Origin: Bacteroidota bacterium
GTDB taxonomy: Bacteria; Bacteroidota; Bacteroidia; Cytophagales; Cyclobacteriaceae
NCBI GenBank assembly: GCA_023417065.1
Contig: JAEZGH010000062.1
Span: forward strand, 1 to 64,000
DNA length: 64,000 bases
Direction of reading: 5' to 3'
The notes under the pieces were generated by a model, which did not search any database, had not been told where the DNA came from, and saw nothing but the letters and a program-made list of their open reading frames with translations. The position numbers and the translations under genes are program-made. Shown one piece after another: positions 26,073 to 36,011 of the stretch (its first letter is position 1; the number at the start of each line of letters is the position of its first letter).

Positions 26073-27005
26073 ATGCACGAGTCAATCCGTTCACAAATTA
26101 TCAAGCGCATAGCCGCTGAGTTAGGTTTTCAGTTCTGTGGAATTTCCAAGGCGCGTTTCCTGGAAGAGGAGGCACCACGTCTCACTGAATGGCTGAAGCG
26201 CGGTAATCAGGGACGGATGAGCTATCTCGAAAATCATTTTGATAAGCGATTAGATCCGACCCTTTTAGTGCCGGGTGCCAAGTCGGTGGTGTCGCTGATG
26301 TATAATTACTTTCCGTCAAAAGATCTCGCGAAGGACGGCAGTTTCAAGGTGGCGAAGTACGCTTACGGTCAGGATTACCATTTTGTGATCAAAGACAAGC
26401 TCTTTGAATTCATGAAGCGAATTCATGCTGAGATTGGTGAAGTAGGCGGGCGCGTCTTTGTGGATTCGGCTCCGGTAATGGAGCGCGCGTGGGCTCGTGA
26501 AAGTGGTCTCGGCTGGATAGGCAAGAACAGTCTCCTATTGAATAAACAACGCGGCAGTTTTTTCTTCCTGGCGGAGTTGATTCTCGACGTCGACCTCGAA
26601 CCCGATGGCCCGGTTAAGGATTACTGCGGAACCTGCACTGCCTGTATGGATGCATGTCCGACCGATGCGATACCAGAGCCTTACGTCGTGGATGGCAGCA
26701 AGTGTATTTCTTATTTTACAATTGAACTGAAAGAAGAACTTCCATCGGAAGTAAAGGGGAAGTTCGAGAACTGGATATTCGGATGTGATATCTGCCAGGA
26801 TGTTTGTCCGTGGAACCGGTTTTCCCAGCCACATAACGAACCATCATTTCAACCACATCCTGCACTGGAAGGTTTTTCGAAGGCAGAATGGATTGAAATG
26901 ACGGAGCAGGTTTTCCGCCAGGTGTTTAAAAATTCCGCCGTAAAACGGGCGGGCTATTCGGGGCTGGTTCGAAACATCAAATTTGTAAGTGACGGTCAGG
27001 GTTGA
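26073..27005 (+). CDS. queG: Epoxyqueuosine reductase
   Basis: A protein of 310 residues. QueG reduces epoxyqueuosine to queuosine in tRNA using cobalamin and two [4Fe-4S] clusters. The cobalamin-binding N-terminal domain has [10 protein letters not shown] near 17-26 and [15 protein letters not shown] near 145-160. The ferredoxin-like Cys motifs are [12 protein letters not shown] (about 190-201) and CDICQDVCP (about 238-246). Length is slightly short (the family often has ~360-390 with HEAT repeats at the C-terminus), so this may lack the C-terminal HEAT part. Its end overlaps the convergent TM2 gene by 10 bases. Confidence 0.92.
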   Translation: MHESIRSQIIKRIAAELGFQFCGISKARFLEEEAPRLTEWLKRGNQGRMSYLENHFDKRLDPTLLVPGAKSVVSLMYNYFPSKDLAKDGSFKVAKYAYGQDYHFVIKDKLFEFMKRIHAEIGEVGGRVFVDSAPVMERAWARESGLGWIGKNSLLLNKQRGSFFFLAELILDVDLEPDGPVKDYCGTCTACMDACPTDAIPEPYVVDGSKCISYFTIELKEELPSEVKGKFENWIFGCDICQDVCPWNRFSQPHNEPSFQPHPALEGFSKAEWIEMTEQVFRQVFKNSAVKRAGYSGLVRNIKFVSDGQG

Positions 27006-27343
27006 ACCAGCAAAGACACTTCACGTGCGACCCTGATGTTATAGTCATAAGCAAGCTTCTGATAGTTTACCAGGTCGACGATAGTACCGATCCAGCACAG
27101 GCCGATTGTGAAGAAGTAGAGAATGCCCATTCCAATCTGATCGGTAAGCATGCGGTGCACACCAGCGAAGCCTACGAATCCCAGAAGGGTAAGGACGAGA
27201 ATGAGTGTTGGGTCTCTCCTGCGGCTGCGATATACGGAAGCGAAGGTGCGCGCCTTTTCATCGTCAAATTCTTTTATGATCTGTTGGACAAACAGCATTT
27301 CTTCTCCACTTAATTCGGGGAGCACATCAATGATTCTTGCCAT
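26996..27343 (-). CDS. TM2-domain membrane protein
   Basis: A protein of 115 residues. A soluble helical N-terminus (~45 residues) is followed by a TM2 domain: two helices around 48-66 and 72-92 joined by a short loop with GVHRMLTD, and the [13 protein letters not shown] ending. Function of TM2 proteins in bacteria is unresolved. It forms a unit with the DUF2752 gene, whose end overlaps its start by 17 bases; both run on the minus strand. Its 3' end overlaps queG by 10 bases. Confidence 0.85.
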   Translation of the reverse strand: MARIIDVLPELSGEEMLFVQQIIKEFDDEKARTFASVYRSRRRDPTLILVLTLLGFVGFAGVHRMLTDQIGMGILYFFTIGLCWIGTIVDLVNYQKLAYDYNIRVAREVSLLVQP

Positions 27344-27629
27344 GGTAAGTCAGGGTTGTTTTGGTGAGTGAATAAATTCGATGGATAAGTACGGCAACTG
27401 CAAAGAAGCCAAGAGGGTGAGCTTTGAAGGAGGCAGCCGGCATCCCGTGGAAGAGCAGTGTTATTGATCTGCCGAGGCCACATCCGGGACAAAAATCCCA
27501 GCCCATATTGGCCAGCGGACATATTGTGAAATGCTGGGCCGCATGGGGGTCCTGGAGCGCAAGGAAAAGGAGTCCAAGAACCCAGACCCATGCTTCTGCA
27601 GGAAAGCGACTGATTTGCAGTCTGTTCAT
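27327..27629 (-). CDS. DUF2752 membrane protein
   Basis: A protein of about 100 residues. The signature FTICPLANMGWDFCPGCGLGRS (DUF2752: a CP...CPGCG Cys pair between two helices) is at about 35-56, with hydrophobic helices on both sides. Function unknown; often found beside TM2 proteins, as here. The ATG at 27629 (MNRLQISRFP) was chosen because the upstream extension runs into a terminator stem. The 17-base overlap with TM2 implies coupled translation. Confidence 0.85.
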   Translation of the reverse strand: MNRLQISRFPAEAWVWVLGLLFLALQDPHAAQHFTICPLANMGWDFCPGCGLGRSITLLFHGMPAASFKAHPLGFFAVAVLIHRIYSLTKTTLTYHGKNH

Positions 27630-27661
27630 GGTTTCTTTAACGTGATTGGGGGGAGGGGGTT

Positions 27662-27702
27662 TAAAAAATAAAGCCCCCGCCTGGGTTGAGTTGGCGGGGG
27701 CT
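27662..27702 (-). terminator. Rho-independent terminator, minus strand
   Basis: A 10-base stem AGCCCCCGCC / GGCGGGGGCT with an 11-base loop. Reading minus, it is followed by a T-rich tail (AAAAAATAA on the plus strand). It ends transcription of the small gene at 27726-27911. Confidence 0.85.
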
Positions 27703-27725
27703 CTATCGGTCATACAACCGCATAA

Positions 27726-27911
27726 TTAAGAAACCACAAAGCAACGGTTTAAGATTGCTTCATGGACACTCCCAAACCTGGTGTAGCACCAGTTCCGGAG
27801 ATCATTCACTTCGTCCGCTATCAATAAACGGATCGCTTTTTTCAGCTCTTTCTCAAACAGAAGAGCGTCAAAACTCACTTTAGTGAGCACAGTTTTGACA
27901 TAATTCAACAT
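27726..27911 (-). CDS. Conserved-looking small protein, 61 residues
   Basis: About 61 residues (starting MLNYVKTVLTKVSFD). It is helical, with a charged middle and a conserved-looking end (DLRNWCYTRFGSVHEAILNR). I have seen similar short unnamed proteins in Cytophagales, but this is recall and not verified. It stands alone: a strong terminator follows its stop by 23 bases. The ATG at 27911 was preferred over the TTG at 27920. Function unknown. Confidence 0.6.
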   Translation of the reverse strand: MLNYVKTVLTKVSFDALLFEKELKKAIRLLIADEVNDLRNWCYTRFGSVHEAILNRCFVVS

Positions 27912-28119
27912 GATAAGCAATGATGGGTTTTTTAAAGTAAGTTTGCCTAACAGGTGTTAAGTTAAAAAAATGTTCAGTATTCCAAAAATCCTGATTTCAA
28001 GTTTACGTGTTTTTTGTTTATCCGAAGCGACCAGCTTAATTAGATCGACCTTTAAGGTCTGTTTTTTACCGATGAATCGAAGGTCACTGAACAAGAAAAA
28101 TCTGTTTTCGTAGTTTTAC

Positions 28120-29574
28120 ATGCGCGTCAACTTGAGGGACATGCTTTTCTATATGCGTCGATTGTTAGTGCTTATATTTTTCTTTGCAGCCGGAAGTGTT
28201 TTTGGTCAGAAGGTGGAAATCAGTCTGGGGCCGAATGAGATCGCCCAGAACGAACCGTGGACGCTTGCCATCACGGTATACAATACGCCGCTGAAGAGCT
28301 ACGATCGCTTCCCCGACATCAAAGGGTTTCGCAAAGGATCGTTTGCATCACGGAATTATACTTCGTTGGTCAATGGCAAGGTAACGTCGGTTCAAAGTGT
28401 AATCCAGAACTATCACCCGCTCAAAACAGGTACTATCACCATTCCTCCGATCAGCCTGAAGGTGAACGATCAGCTGGTGAAAGTCGACGGCAAGACGGTT
28501 ACGGTGAATGCAGCTACACAAAGCACTCCCGCGCCTAACGCCTATAACCGCCGGCCCATGGATTTCTTTGGAGATGAAGAACCCGAATTCGTGGACGTAA
28601 AAGACAATGCATTCCTTTCGCTGACCACGGACAAAAAAGAAGTATATCTCGGCGAAGGTGTAAACGCTACATTGGCATTTTATATCCCCGAGGATAACAT
28701 TGCCACCATTCGCTGGTACGACCTGAGTAAGCAGCTCTCAGATATACTCAAGAAACTGAAGCCCAGCAGTTGCTGGGAGGAGAATTTTGAGATCGAGAAT
28801 GTCGAGGGAGAGTTAGTGAATATCAACGGCCGACCCTTTGTTCGTTACAAGATCTATCAGGCGATGTTTTACCCGTTTAATGCTCAGCCGATCGAATTTC
28901 CACAGGTCAAGCTCGACATGATCAAATTCAAGGTGGCGAAAAATCCGTCTTTCTTCCGTCAGAACTCTCAGGAGTCAATCAAATCATACTTCTCCAAACC
29001 TGTCACCGTCAAAGTGAAGGATCTTCCTCCGCATCCCCTCAAGAACGTTGTTGCCGTAGGCGAGTATCGCCTCGATGAGCGGATGATGGATACTAATCTT
29101 ACGACCGGGCAAAGCGCGGCGTACGAGTTCAATATCGTTGGGGAGGGTAACATTGCCTCCCTGCCGAAGCCTACGGTCAAGACGGATGGGGTTCTGGAAA
29201 TTTACGAGCCCAGTTCACGCCAGGAATTGAGCAAAAGTCGCAACCGGGTTACTGGCACGAAAGCGTTCCGATACTTTATGATACCGCGTGAGCCTGGCCA
29301 ATACCAGCTTGCGCCGTACTTCCGATGGATTTATTTCAGTCCCCAGAAGCAACGTTACGACACGCTCCACTCCAATCTTACCGTGTACATCACCGGCGAA
29401 AGCAAGAAGAATGAAGTCATTGATTCGCAGGATCCGGGAAGCTTCTATGAACAAATCAGCGCAGCTGACAACACGTTGAAGAAGGTTGCTTCGGAAGACA
29501 AGAATCACTGGTGGTTCCATGGTTTTCTGGTGCTGATGGTTGGTACCTCGCTGGTGCTGTTGTTCAAGAAATAA
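28120..29574 (+). CDS. batD: BatD-family protein (not next to other bat genes)
   Basis: A protein of 484 residues. A signal peptide ([18 protein letters not shown]; the first Met may be at 28141 or 28153) is followed by the oxygen-tolerance BatD repeats of beta strands, for example [31 protein letters not shown] near 80-110 and [21 protein letters not shown] near 160-180, and by a single C-terminal membrane helix ([16 protein letters not shown]). BatD is usually encoded with MoxR, BatA, BatB and BatC; none of those is beside this copy. The role is thought to lie in envelope stress or oxygen tolerance. aroC follows after 65 bases. Confidence 0.85.
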   Translation: MRVNLRDMLFYMRRLLVLIFFFAAGSVFGQKVEISLGPNEIAQNEPWTLAITVYNTPLKSYDRFPDIKGFRKGSFASRNYTSLVNGKVTSVQSVIQNYHPLKTGTITIPPISLKVNDQLVKVDGKTVTVNAATQSTPAPNAYNRRPMDFFGDEEPEFVDVKDNAFLSLTTDKKEVYLGEGVNATLAFYIPEDNIATIRWYDLSKQLSDILKKLKPSSCWEENFEIENVEGELVNINGRPFVRYKIYQAMFYPFNAQPIEFPQVKLDMIKFKVAKNPSFFRQNSQESIKSYFSKPVTVKVKDLPPHPLKNVVAVGEYRLDERMMDTNLTTGQSAAYEFNIVGEGNIASLPKPTVKTDGVLEIYEPSSRQELSKSRNRVTGTKAFRYFMIPREPGQYQLAPYFRWIYFSPQKQRYDTLHSNLTVYITGESKKNEVIDSQDPGSFYEQISAADNTLKKVASEDKNHWWFHGFLVLMVGTSLVLLFKK

Positions 29575-29639
29575 TTCATCGCCACATTTTTTTGGTGGTA
29601 TTAACACCAGACTCAGTATTTTGCGTGCTATTACGGATT

Positions 29640-30719
29640 ATGAGCAATTCTTTCGGACATCTTTTCCGCATCACAACGTTTGGTGAATCGCATGGTCCCG
29701 CTATCGGCTGCATTCTCGATGGTTGCCCTGCAGGGCTGGCCATTGACCAGGCTTTTATTCAGTCAGAACTTGACCGCCGCAAACCTGGTCAGTCTAAAAT
29801 CACAACGCAGCGCAAGGAGGCGGATGAGTTTAAAATATTAAGCGGTGTATTCGAAGGGCGGTCTACAGGAACACCTATCGCGATGGTCATCGAAAACCAG
29901 GATCAGCGCAGCAAGGATTATAGCCATGTCGCTGAAACGTACCGGCCATCGCACGCCGATTTTACCTACGACGCCAAGTATGGCTTTCGCGACTACCGTG
30001 GTGGTGGGCGATCTTCCGCCCGTGAAACCGCAGCACGCGTGGCCGCAGGTGCCGTGGCGAAGCTACTCCTCCGCCACTACAACATTTCCATCCAGGCATT
30101 TGTGTCGAAAGTCGGTCCTATACAGGCTCCGCATTACCGTGAGCTGGATCTGAGTCTGACGGAGAGCAATATCGTTCGCTGCCCTCATCCCGAGACGGCT
30201 GAAAAAATGATCGCGCTCATCGACGAAGTACGCCTCGACCGCGATACTATCGGAGGTATTGTTACATGTGTTATCAAAGGCACACCCGTGGGACTTGGTG
30301 AGCCTGTTTTTGATAAGCTCCATGCCGAGTTGGGAAAGGCTATGCTCAGCATCAATGCCGTAAAAGGTTTTGAATACGGCAGTGGGTTTGAAGGTGTAAG
30401 TCTCCGCGGTTCACAGCACAACGATCGGTTCTACATAGAGGGAGATCGCGTTCGCACAGAAACCAACTTCTCTGGAGGTATTCAGGGAGGCATCTCAAAC
30501 GGGGAGGACATTTATTTTAACGTGGCGTTCAAACCAGTAGCCACGATTATGCAGGATCAGCAAACCGTAGACAAGAGCGGTAACGTGGCTGTCGTCTCCG
30601 GAAAGGGTCGACATGATCCATGCGTTTTGCCTCGCGCGGTACCTATCGTTGAAGCCATGGCAGCGCTCGTACTTGCTGATGCGATACTCCGCGCCAAAAA
30701 TTCCCGCCTCGAAAGCTAA
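29640..30719 (+). CDS. aroC: Chorismate synthase
   Basis: A protein of about 359 residues that converts 5-enolpyruvylshikimate-3-phosphate to chorismate, using reduced FMN. Signature segments: [19 protein letters not shown] (about 14-32), [19 protein letters not shown] near 122-140 and the C-terminal [19 protein letters not shown]. The ATG at 29640 (MSNSFGHLF) is the conserved start. Its last 4 bases overlap the convergent symporter gene. Confidence 0.96.
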   Translation: MSNSFGHLFRITTFGESHGPAIGCILDGCPAGLAIDQAFIQSELDRRKPGQSKITTQRKEADEFKILSGVFEGRSTGTPIAMVIENQDQRSKDYSHVAETYRPSHADFTYDAKYGFRDYRGGGRSSARETAARVAAGAVAKLLLRHYNISIQAFVSKVGPIQAPHYRELDLSLTESNIVRCPHPETAEKMIALIDEVRLDRDTIGGIVTCVIKGTPVGLGEPVFDKLHAELGKAMLSINAVKGFEYGSGFEGVSLRGSQHNDRFYIEGDRVRTETNFSGGIQGGISNGEDIYFNVAFKPVATIMQDQQTVDKSGNVAVVSGKGRHDPCVLPRAVPIVEAMAALVLADAILRAKNSRLES

Positions 30720-32005
30720 TCCGCAGAGACATCATCAGTCACAGGCAGGAGTTCCCCTTCACTGCTTGCGATTACAGTCGCCACCGTAGCATCGCCAGTA
30801 ACATTTACGACTGTACGCAGCATGTCGAGGGGGCGGTCAATGGCCAGGATCAGAGCTAACCCCATGGGGTCAAGGCCAATGGCCTCAAGAACAATAATCA
30901 GCATAATGATCCCGGCACCGGGTACTGCGGCTGCTCCGATGGAAGCAAGCACTGCTGTAAGCAAAATGGTAAGCTGTTGATTGAGATCGAGAGGAATTCC
31001 AAAGGCCTGCGCAATAAATACAGCGGAGACAGCCTGGTGGATGCTGGTCCCGTCCATATTGATAGTTGCCCCCAGAGGCAGTACAAAGCTTGATACGTTC
31101 TCGGAGACGCCTAATTTATTTTCGACACAATCGATGGTAGCAGGAAGAGTTGCAGCACTCGAACTCGTCGAGAAAGCCAGAAGCTGGGCTGGGAGCATGC
31201 CCTTGAAGAATTTTGGGATCGGTAGCCGGGTACCGAACTTGAGAATGGCAGGGTAAACACCGAAGCCCATAATGCCCAGTCCCAGTATAACCGTCGCGGC
31301 ATAGCCTCCCAGTGCCTTAATCAACTCGAAGTCGATATTCAGGCTGGCCAGGAGTGCGAACACACCAACGGGAGCAAAACTCATGATGATGTCCACAATT
31401 TTGAGGACGATATGGTTACCCCCATCGAAAAACGCCTTGACCGGGGCCACTTTGTCAGGTTTAGCCAGGATCATAGCAACGCCAAAAAGGATGGCGAAGA
31501 AGATGATCTGAAGCATGTTGCCGTTGTCTGACGCGGCATTAAAAAAGTTGCTGGGTACCACGTCAACCAGAGGCTGAAGGGGGCCGGTCTCTGTGACAGC
31601 ATCGGCCTTGGTGATGCGCTGTCCCATTTCAGACGCGTATGCGGTGCGCAATTCTTCGCGTTTTTCGGGCGATAGAAGCTTACCCGGCTGAAACAGGTTG
31701 ACTACGCCCAGCCCGATCGACACGGCCAGAATAGTTGTTCCTATGTAGATACCCATCGTCTTCCCGCCCATTCTCGACAGACGGGATACATCGTTGAGAT
31801 TGGAAACGCCGTCGATCAGACTGAAAACAATCAACGGAATTGCGATAAGCTTGAGGGAATTGATAAAGATATCGCCAAAAGGCTTGATCCAATCCATCGT
31901 AAACTCCACCAGTCCAAGGCTCTGAGCGCTCAAACCCCAAATGAGCCCGAGCAACATTCCTATCAGGATCTTTCCGTATAGCGGTAACTTCTTTTTTGTA
32001 GCCAT
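30716..32005 (-). CDS. Dicarboxylate/amino acid:cation symporter (DAACS)
   Basis: About 429 residues. Several membrane helices and the family landmarks are visible: [12 protein letters not shown] near 210, the serine-rich loop [18 protein letters not shown] near 275-292 and [25 protein letters not shown] near 310-335, which hold the substrate/Na+ site. Members import glutamate, aspartate or C4-dicarboxylates with H+ or Na+; the substrate cannot be told. The ATG at 32005 ([14 protein letters not shown]) was preferred over upstream starts. Convergent with aroC, overlapping by 4 bases. Confidence 0.92.
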   Translation of the reverse strand: MATKKKLPLYGKILIGMLLGLIWGLSAQSLGLVEFTMDWIKPFGDIFINSLKLIAIPLIVFSLIDGVSNLNDVSRLSRMGGKTMGIYIGTTILAVSIGLGVVNLFQPGKLLSPEKREELRTAYASEMGQRITKADAVTETGPLQPLVDVVPSNFFNAASDNGNMLQIIFFAILFGVAMILAKPDKVAPVKAFFDGGNHIVLKIVDIIMSFAPVGVFALLASLNIDFELIKALGGYAATVILGLGIMGFGVYPAILKFGTRLPIPKFFKGMLPAQLLAFSTSSSAATLPATIDCVENKLGVSENVSSFVLPLGATINMDGTSIHQAVSAVFIAQAFGIPLDLNQQLTILLTAVLASIGAAAVPGAGIIMLIIVLEAIGLDPMGLALILAIDRPLDMLRTVVNVTGDATVATVIASSEGELLPVTDDVSAD

Positions 32006-32145
32006 TGAGAGGTTCAGGTGGTTTACAATCGTTCGTTGACGCAACAATATGATAGTTCGGAGCGAAAAATCAAAAACACAGGTTGCGGAACGGTTCGGAA
32101 TTCATGGATAATGGGTGATTCCTCGTGCTGCGAACTATATTTCAT

Positions 32146-32153
32146 TAAATTTG
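32146..32153 (+). promoter_or_regulatory. Predicted promoter -7 element for the Nfu gene
   Basis: TAAATTTG matches TAnnTTTG; transcription would begin near 32160, 21 bases before the ATG. No clear -33 TTG at the usual spacing. Confidence 0.4.
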
Positions 32154-32180
32154 TTCTTCAATTTGATTTAATCACGACCA

Positions 32181-32759
32181 ATGATTCAGCCTATTCCCAA
32201 ACATGTTCATATCTATCTGGAGTCGAACCCGAACCCGAATTCACTGAAATTTGTGGTAAACGAAATGCTGGTGCCGGAGGGGCTCAGTTTCGACTTCCCC
32301 GACGTTGAAAGCACCGGAATTTCACCGCTTGCGAAAGAGCTTTTCGGCTTCGCGTACGTCGACCGGGTTTTCTTTGCAAGTAACTTCATCACCGTTACCA
32401 AGAAGGAGGGGCTGGAATGGATCGAAATTCAGCATGAGCTCAAGGAATTTATCAAAAATTACCTCCAGGAAGGCCGTTTTGTAATTGAAGTTGAGGGGCC
32501 TGAGCCGGCCGTTGAAGAGGAGGAAACCGAAAGCATTAAGAAGATCAAGGCGATCCTCGATGAGTATATCCGTCCAGCGGTAGAGCAGGACGGGGGCGCA
32601 ATTACGTATCACTCTTTCCAGGATGGAATCGTAAGAGTTAAGCTCCAGGGCTCCTGCAGCGGTTGCCCTTCTTCCACGATTACGCTTAAAGCCGGCATTG
32701 AAAACCTTTTTGTGCGAATGATGCCCGACGAGGTCAAAGCGGTAGAAGCGATTGCCTGA
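32181..32759 (+). CDS. Nfu/NifU-family Fe-S cluster carrier
   Basis: A protein of 192 residues. The N-terminal ~95 residues match the Nfu N-terminal domain (HVHIYLESNPNPNSLKFVVN). The C-terminal NifU-like domain carries GSCSGCPSSTITLK with cluster Cys C159 and C162. It delivers [4Fe-4S] clusters to apoproteins. Domain order (Nfu_N then NifU) is that of mitochondrial and bacterial NFU1-like proteins. Has its own -7 element and terminator, so it is probably monocistronic. Confidence 0.92.
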   Translation: MIQPIPKHVHIYLESNPNPNSLKFVVNEMLVPEGLSFDFPDVESTGISPLAKELFGFAYVDRVFFASNFITVTKKEGLEWIEIQHELKEFIKNYLQEGRFVIEVEGPEPAVEEEETESIKKIKAILDEYIRPAVEQDGGAITYHSFQDGIVRVKLQGSCSGCPSSTITLKAGIENLFVRMMPDEVKAVEAIA

Positions 32760-32780
32760 TCCAACAGGAACAGTCTTTGC

Positions 32781-32806
32781 AGCCTGCCCTTTCGGCGGGC
32801 TTTTTT
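32781..32806 (+). terminator. Rho-independent terminator after the Nfu gene
   Basis: Stem AGCCTGCC / GGCGGGCT (one G-U pair), then six T, 22 bases after the stop codon. Confidence 0.8.
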
Positions 32807-32864
32807 GTTGTCTTGAATTGCTGGCAGTAGTTTTTAAATTTCACGATAGTAAGTCGTAACTGAG

Positions 32865-34667
32865 ATGATCGGAAGATTGGCAATCTTGTGCACCCTTTTT
32901 TGTGTTACAGGAGTCTTCCATGCCATCGCCCAGAAGAAGGACACTTCGTCCATGAAGATCCTTGATAACCGGGTCGCCCGCGAGATCATGAGCGCGGTGA
33001 CAACGAATGGCAAAAACGACCTCGCCGAGGATAACGTAAAAAGTGAAGTCCCCTTCCGCCAGTATTCAGGGAAAATCATTCGTCGCATTAACATCCGTCG
33101 CGTCGGATTCGAAAAATCGATTTACGATTCGACCAAGACAGTCAGGAACAGGATTACCAAGCTCGCCAATGCCCTCCATAGCGACACGCGTGAAAGTGTA
33201 ATACGCGATAACCTTTTCTTCCGCGCAAACCGTCCCCTTGATCCATATCGCCTTGCCGATAATGAAAGGTACCTGCGGGATCTGGACTTCATCATGGACA
33301 GCAAGATTGTAGTGATACCTGTTCAAGGTACCGACTCCGTTGACGTCGAAGTCATGACGCGTGACGTATTCAGCCTCGGAGGCCATGCGCGCGTAAGAGG
33401 TGTCGATGCGTTTTCCATCGGCCTTTATGACGCCAACCTCGGAGGCTGGGGACAGCGCGTGCAGGGTGAAATGCTTTTCGATGCTGAGAGATCACCTATT
33501 GTGGGAAAAGGGTTCCTCTTCACCAAGTCCAGCCTCGGCGGAACATTGATAAACCTGTCCGCGGGATACACTGAACTCAATACGGCGCGAAGCGCAGGTG
33601 AAGAAAACGAATATGCATTCTTCCTGCGTCTGGACCGTCCGTTGGTGTCACCGTATTCGCGGATGGCAGGTGGTGTCGAATTCAGCGAGAACTGGTCGCA
33701 GAATGTCTTTCAAACACCCGATTCATTATTCAGGCAATACCGCTATGATGTGCAGGATTACTGGATTGGCTACAACATCGGTATCAAGAATAAAATTGAG
33801 GACCGAAACCGGCATTTCGTTGCGTTGCGTTACGCTCAACAGAACTTCCGTCGGCAACCTTCTCAGGAAGATCAACGACAACGTCTGATCTACAACGACA
33901 ACAAGTTCCTCCTCGCCGAGTTCACATTCTATAATCAAAACTTCTATAAGACAAATTATATCTATGGCTTCGGTCGTACGGAGGACGTGCCCTATGGACA
34001 AACAATAAACGTGACGGCAGGCTGGGCCGAAGACATGGGGTTGAGAAGACTTTATGTTGGATCCTCCGCTTCGAGGCGAGTGGTCAGGCCGGCAGGGAGA
34101 TTCTATGACATCGAAGTGGGTGCAGGCGGATTCTTCAACAGAGATATCATGGAGGATGGGGTGCTTTATGCAAAAGGATCCTATTATTCAAAATTGTATA
34201 ACATCAAGTCGTCGAGGATTCGTCATTTGATTCAGGGTGGATACGCGCGTAGCTTTAATCCACGGGTGCGCGAATTGTTGACGTTGAATAATAATGAAAT
34301 GATTGGCTTTCGCGCTGACAGCCTGTTCGGATTTCACCGCGTCTTTCTTCGAAACGAAACAACGGTGTTCACCCGTCACAGCTTTCTTGGATTTCGCATT
34401 GCACCCTTTCTCTCACTTGAGGCTGCATATTTTGAAAGGAGAGAGGAAGATCCCGATATCATCAGAAGGAACCTTTACTGGGGCACTACCGGTGGTGTAC
34501 GTGTACGAAACGAAAACCTGATTTTCGGCACGATTGAGGTCCGGGGATTTTATTTTCCAACGACCGTTGCCGGTGTTGAAAGATTCAGTATCAGGGTTAC
34601 CGCCAATGTCAGAATCAAGTACAGTGGAATCTTTGTCAGACCGCCTGGATTTGTGGTGTACAATTAG
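32865..34667 (+). CDS. BamA-like outer-membrane protein (POTRA plus barrel)
   Basis: A protein of 600 residues with a signal peptide (GRLAILCTLFCVTGVFHAIAQ). About residues 65-165 form a POTRA-like module (YSGKIIRRINIRRVGFEKS to SVDVEVMTRDVFSLGG). The rest is beta-barrel with many aromatic girdles and a final strand ending FVVYN. Compared with BamA (4-5 POTRAs, ~800 residues) it has only one or two POTRA-like modules. It could insert or secrete a protein or be a surface antigen. Its stop overlaps the convergent haem-binding gene by 4 bases. Confidence 0.7.
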   Translation: MIGRLAILCTLFCVTGVFHAIAQKKDTSSMKILDNRVAREIMSAVTTNGKNDLAEDNVKSEVPFRQYSGKIIRRINIRRVGFEKSIYDSTKTVRNRITKLANALHSDTRESVIRDNLFFRANRPLDPYRLADNERYLRDLDFIMDSKIVVIPVQGTDSVDVEVMTRDVFSLGGHARVRGVDAFSIGLYDANLGGWGQRVQGEMLFDAERSPIVGKGFLFTKSSLGGTLINLSAGYTELNTARSAGEENEYAFFLRLDRPLVSPYSRMAGGVEFSENWSQNVFQTPDSLFRQYRYDVQDYWIGYNIGIKNKIEDRNRHFVALRYAQQNFRRQPSQEDQRQRLIYNDNKFLLAEFTFYNQNFYKTNYIYGFGRTEDVPYGQTINVTAGWAEDMGLRRLYVGSSASRRVVRPAGRFYDIEVGAGGFFNRDIMEDGVLYAKGSYYSKLYNIKSSRIRHLIQGGYARSFNPRVRELLTLNNNEMIGFRADSLFGFHRVFLRNETTVFTRHSFLGFRIAPFLSLEAAYFERREEDPDIIRRNLYWGTTGGVRVRNENLIFGTIEVRGFYFPTTVAGVERFSIRVTANVRIKYSGIFVRPPGFVVYN

Positions 34668-35131
34668 GGCTTGTTCTGCGTTTTTACCACAATGTTGAAA
34701 GTCGCGAGCCATGCGTTAATCGCTTCACGTTCTTCGTCCGTAATAACAGCATCAGGGTGCAGCAGGGTATAGGAACGCAAAGGCATCGTTCCATCGTGAA
34801 TCACTTCGCCGATTTCTTCCAGCTTATGGATCGCTTTCCTTTCAGGATAATTGCTGAATTCTGAGAAGTTCAGCTCGGCTTTCCCCTCGCGGATGTGGTC
34901 ATTCAACCACCATGCAATGGGTTGGAGGTTGAAATACCAGGGATAGTTGGTGTGATTACTATGACAGTCGTAACACTTCTTGACCAGAATGTTGTGTACG
35001 GTATCGGGTATGGTATAACTCCGAGAGATGTCGTCAAGCGTGATAATCTCGGAATTTTCATTCTTCTGGGGCCTGAAAAACTGAATCAGTGCGAGCAGAA
35101 TGACAAGGCCCAGAAATACTTTTCTTACCAT
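34664..35131 (-). CDS. Haem-binding domain protein with CYDCH motif
   Basis: A protein of 155 residues. An N-terminal membrane helix (VFLGLVILLALIQFF) anchors it to the inner membrane or serves as signal. The CxxCH haem c motif is C53-Y-D-C56-H57, followed by SNHTNYPWYFNLQPIAWWLNDH, typical of the haem-binding domain family of Bacteroidota. A Met or His downstream (DGTMPLRSYTLLHP) could be the distal ligand. Role unknown, possibly in redox or oxygen handling. Confidence 0.85.
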   Translation of the reverse strand: MVRKVFLGLVILLALIQFFRPQKNENSEIITLDDISRSYTIPDTVHNILVKKCYDCHSNHTNYPWYFNLQPIAWWLNDHIREGKAELNFSEFSNYPERKAIHKLEEIGEVIHDGTMPLRSYTLLHPDAVITDEEREAINAWLATFNIVVKTQNKP

Positions 35132-35186
35132 GGGTATTGGAGGAGAAGTGAAAATTAGTCAATTCGGCAGACAAACCAAATGGGGG

Positions 35187-35849
35187 CTACTTCAATCCTC
35201 CACCGACGGCCTTCGTTTGCCAGTTGTATTTCACCGACAGGAGTCGCACCACAAAGGCTACACTCGTGGCAAATATCGCAGCGAAGGTATGATCCGCCGT
35301 AGTGAGGGTAACCAGCCCGACAAAGATGCTGCATGCAAGGATTGCCGCCAGGGCATAATACTGTCCTGGTTTGAAAATAATCGGTTCTTCGCGAATCATA
35401 ATGTCGCGGATAAGGCCTGCGCCCGTGGCATTGAAAACGCCCACGAGGATGGCGGCCAGAGGAACCAGGTTCGCCTGAAGGGCAGCCTGTGATCCTACGA
35501 TACCATAGGCTCCAAGACCCAGCGCGTCAACAATCATCGTGGTACGGCGAAGTTTGCTGAACTTGCTGTGAAACATGAGCGATAAAAGAAAGGCAAGTAG
35601 TACTACGAAGAGGTAACGCCAATCCTGGACAGCCTTTGGAGGACCGGCCTGAATAAAGATGGCATCGCGGATGAGCCCGCCGCCAAGACCTGAAACAAAA
35701 GCCAGAAGCAATGCACCGATTATGTCATACTGCTTGCGTATGGCCGACAATGCGCCCGCACTGGCAAACATGAATACGGCAAACAGATCAAAAACCGTAA
35801 AGGTGGTTTCGTAGTCGATCTGCTGGATCAGGTAAGGAACTTCTTGCAT
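35187..35849 (-). CDS. Trimeric intracellular cation (TRIC) channel family protein
   Basis: A protein of about 220 residues with six or seven helices arranged as two repeats. Each repeat carries the conserved glycine-rich motif: SGLGGGLIRDAIF near 60-72 and NATGAGLIRDIMI near 145-157. The family (formerly UPF0126) includes bacterial TRIC channels that conduct K+ and other cations. The ATG at 35849 was preferred over the upstream start at 35879. It is separated from the divergent glutamate-synthase-like gene by 162 bases. Confidence 0.9.
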   Translation of the reverse strand: MQEVPYLIQQIDYETTFTVFDLFAVFMFASAGALSAIRKQYDIIGALLLAFVSGLGGGLIRDAIFIQAGPPKAVQDWRYLFVVLLAFLLSLMFHSKFSKLRRTTMIVDALGLGAYGIVGSQAALQANLVPLAAILVGVFNATGAGLIRDIMIREEPIIFKPGQYYALAAILACSIFVGLVTLTTADHTFAAIFATSVAFVVRLLSVKYNWQTKAVGGGLK

Positions 35850-36011
35850 GGATTTAAGCCAAGTTAAAACACAAAACAATACGTTTCGTTCCCGGCTGCG
35901 AAGAAGAATTGAAAGTTTGTTTTATCAAGCGTACCTGTGTCAGTACCTACCCCGGGTTCGCAAAATCCGGACGGCATTTTTGTATATCTTTAGGTTGCAA
36001 TTCCTATCCGT

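Noticed and set aside
28047..28070. Palindrome GACC-TTTAA-GGTC followed by six T, upstream of batD
   Set aside because: The stem is only 4 bases with a 5-base loop, too weak for a terminator, and no gene ends just before it on that strand.
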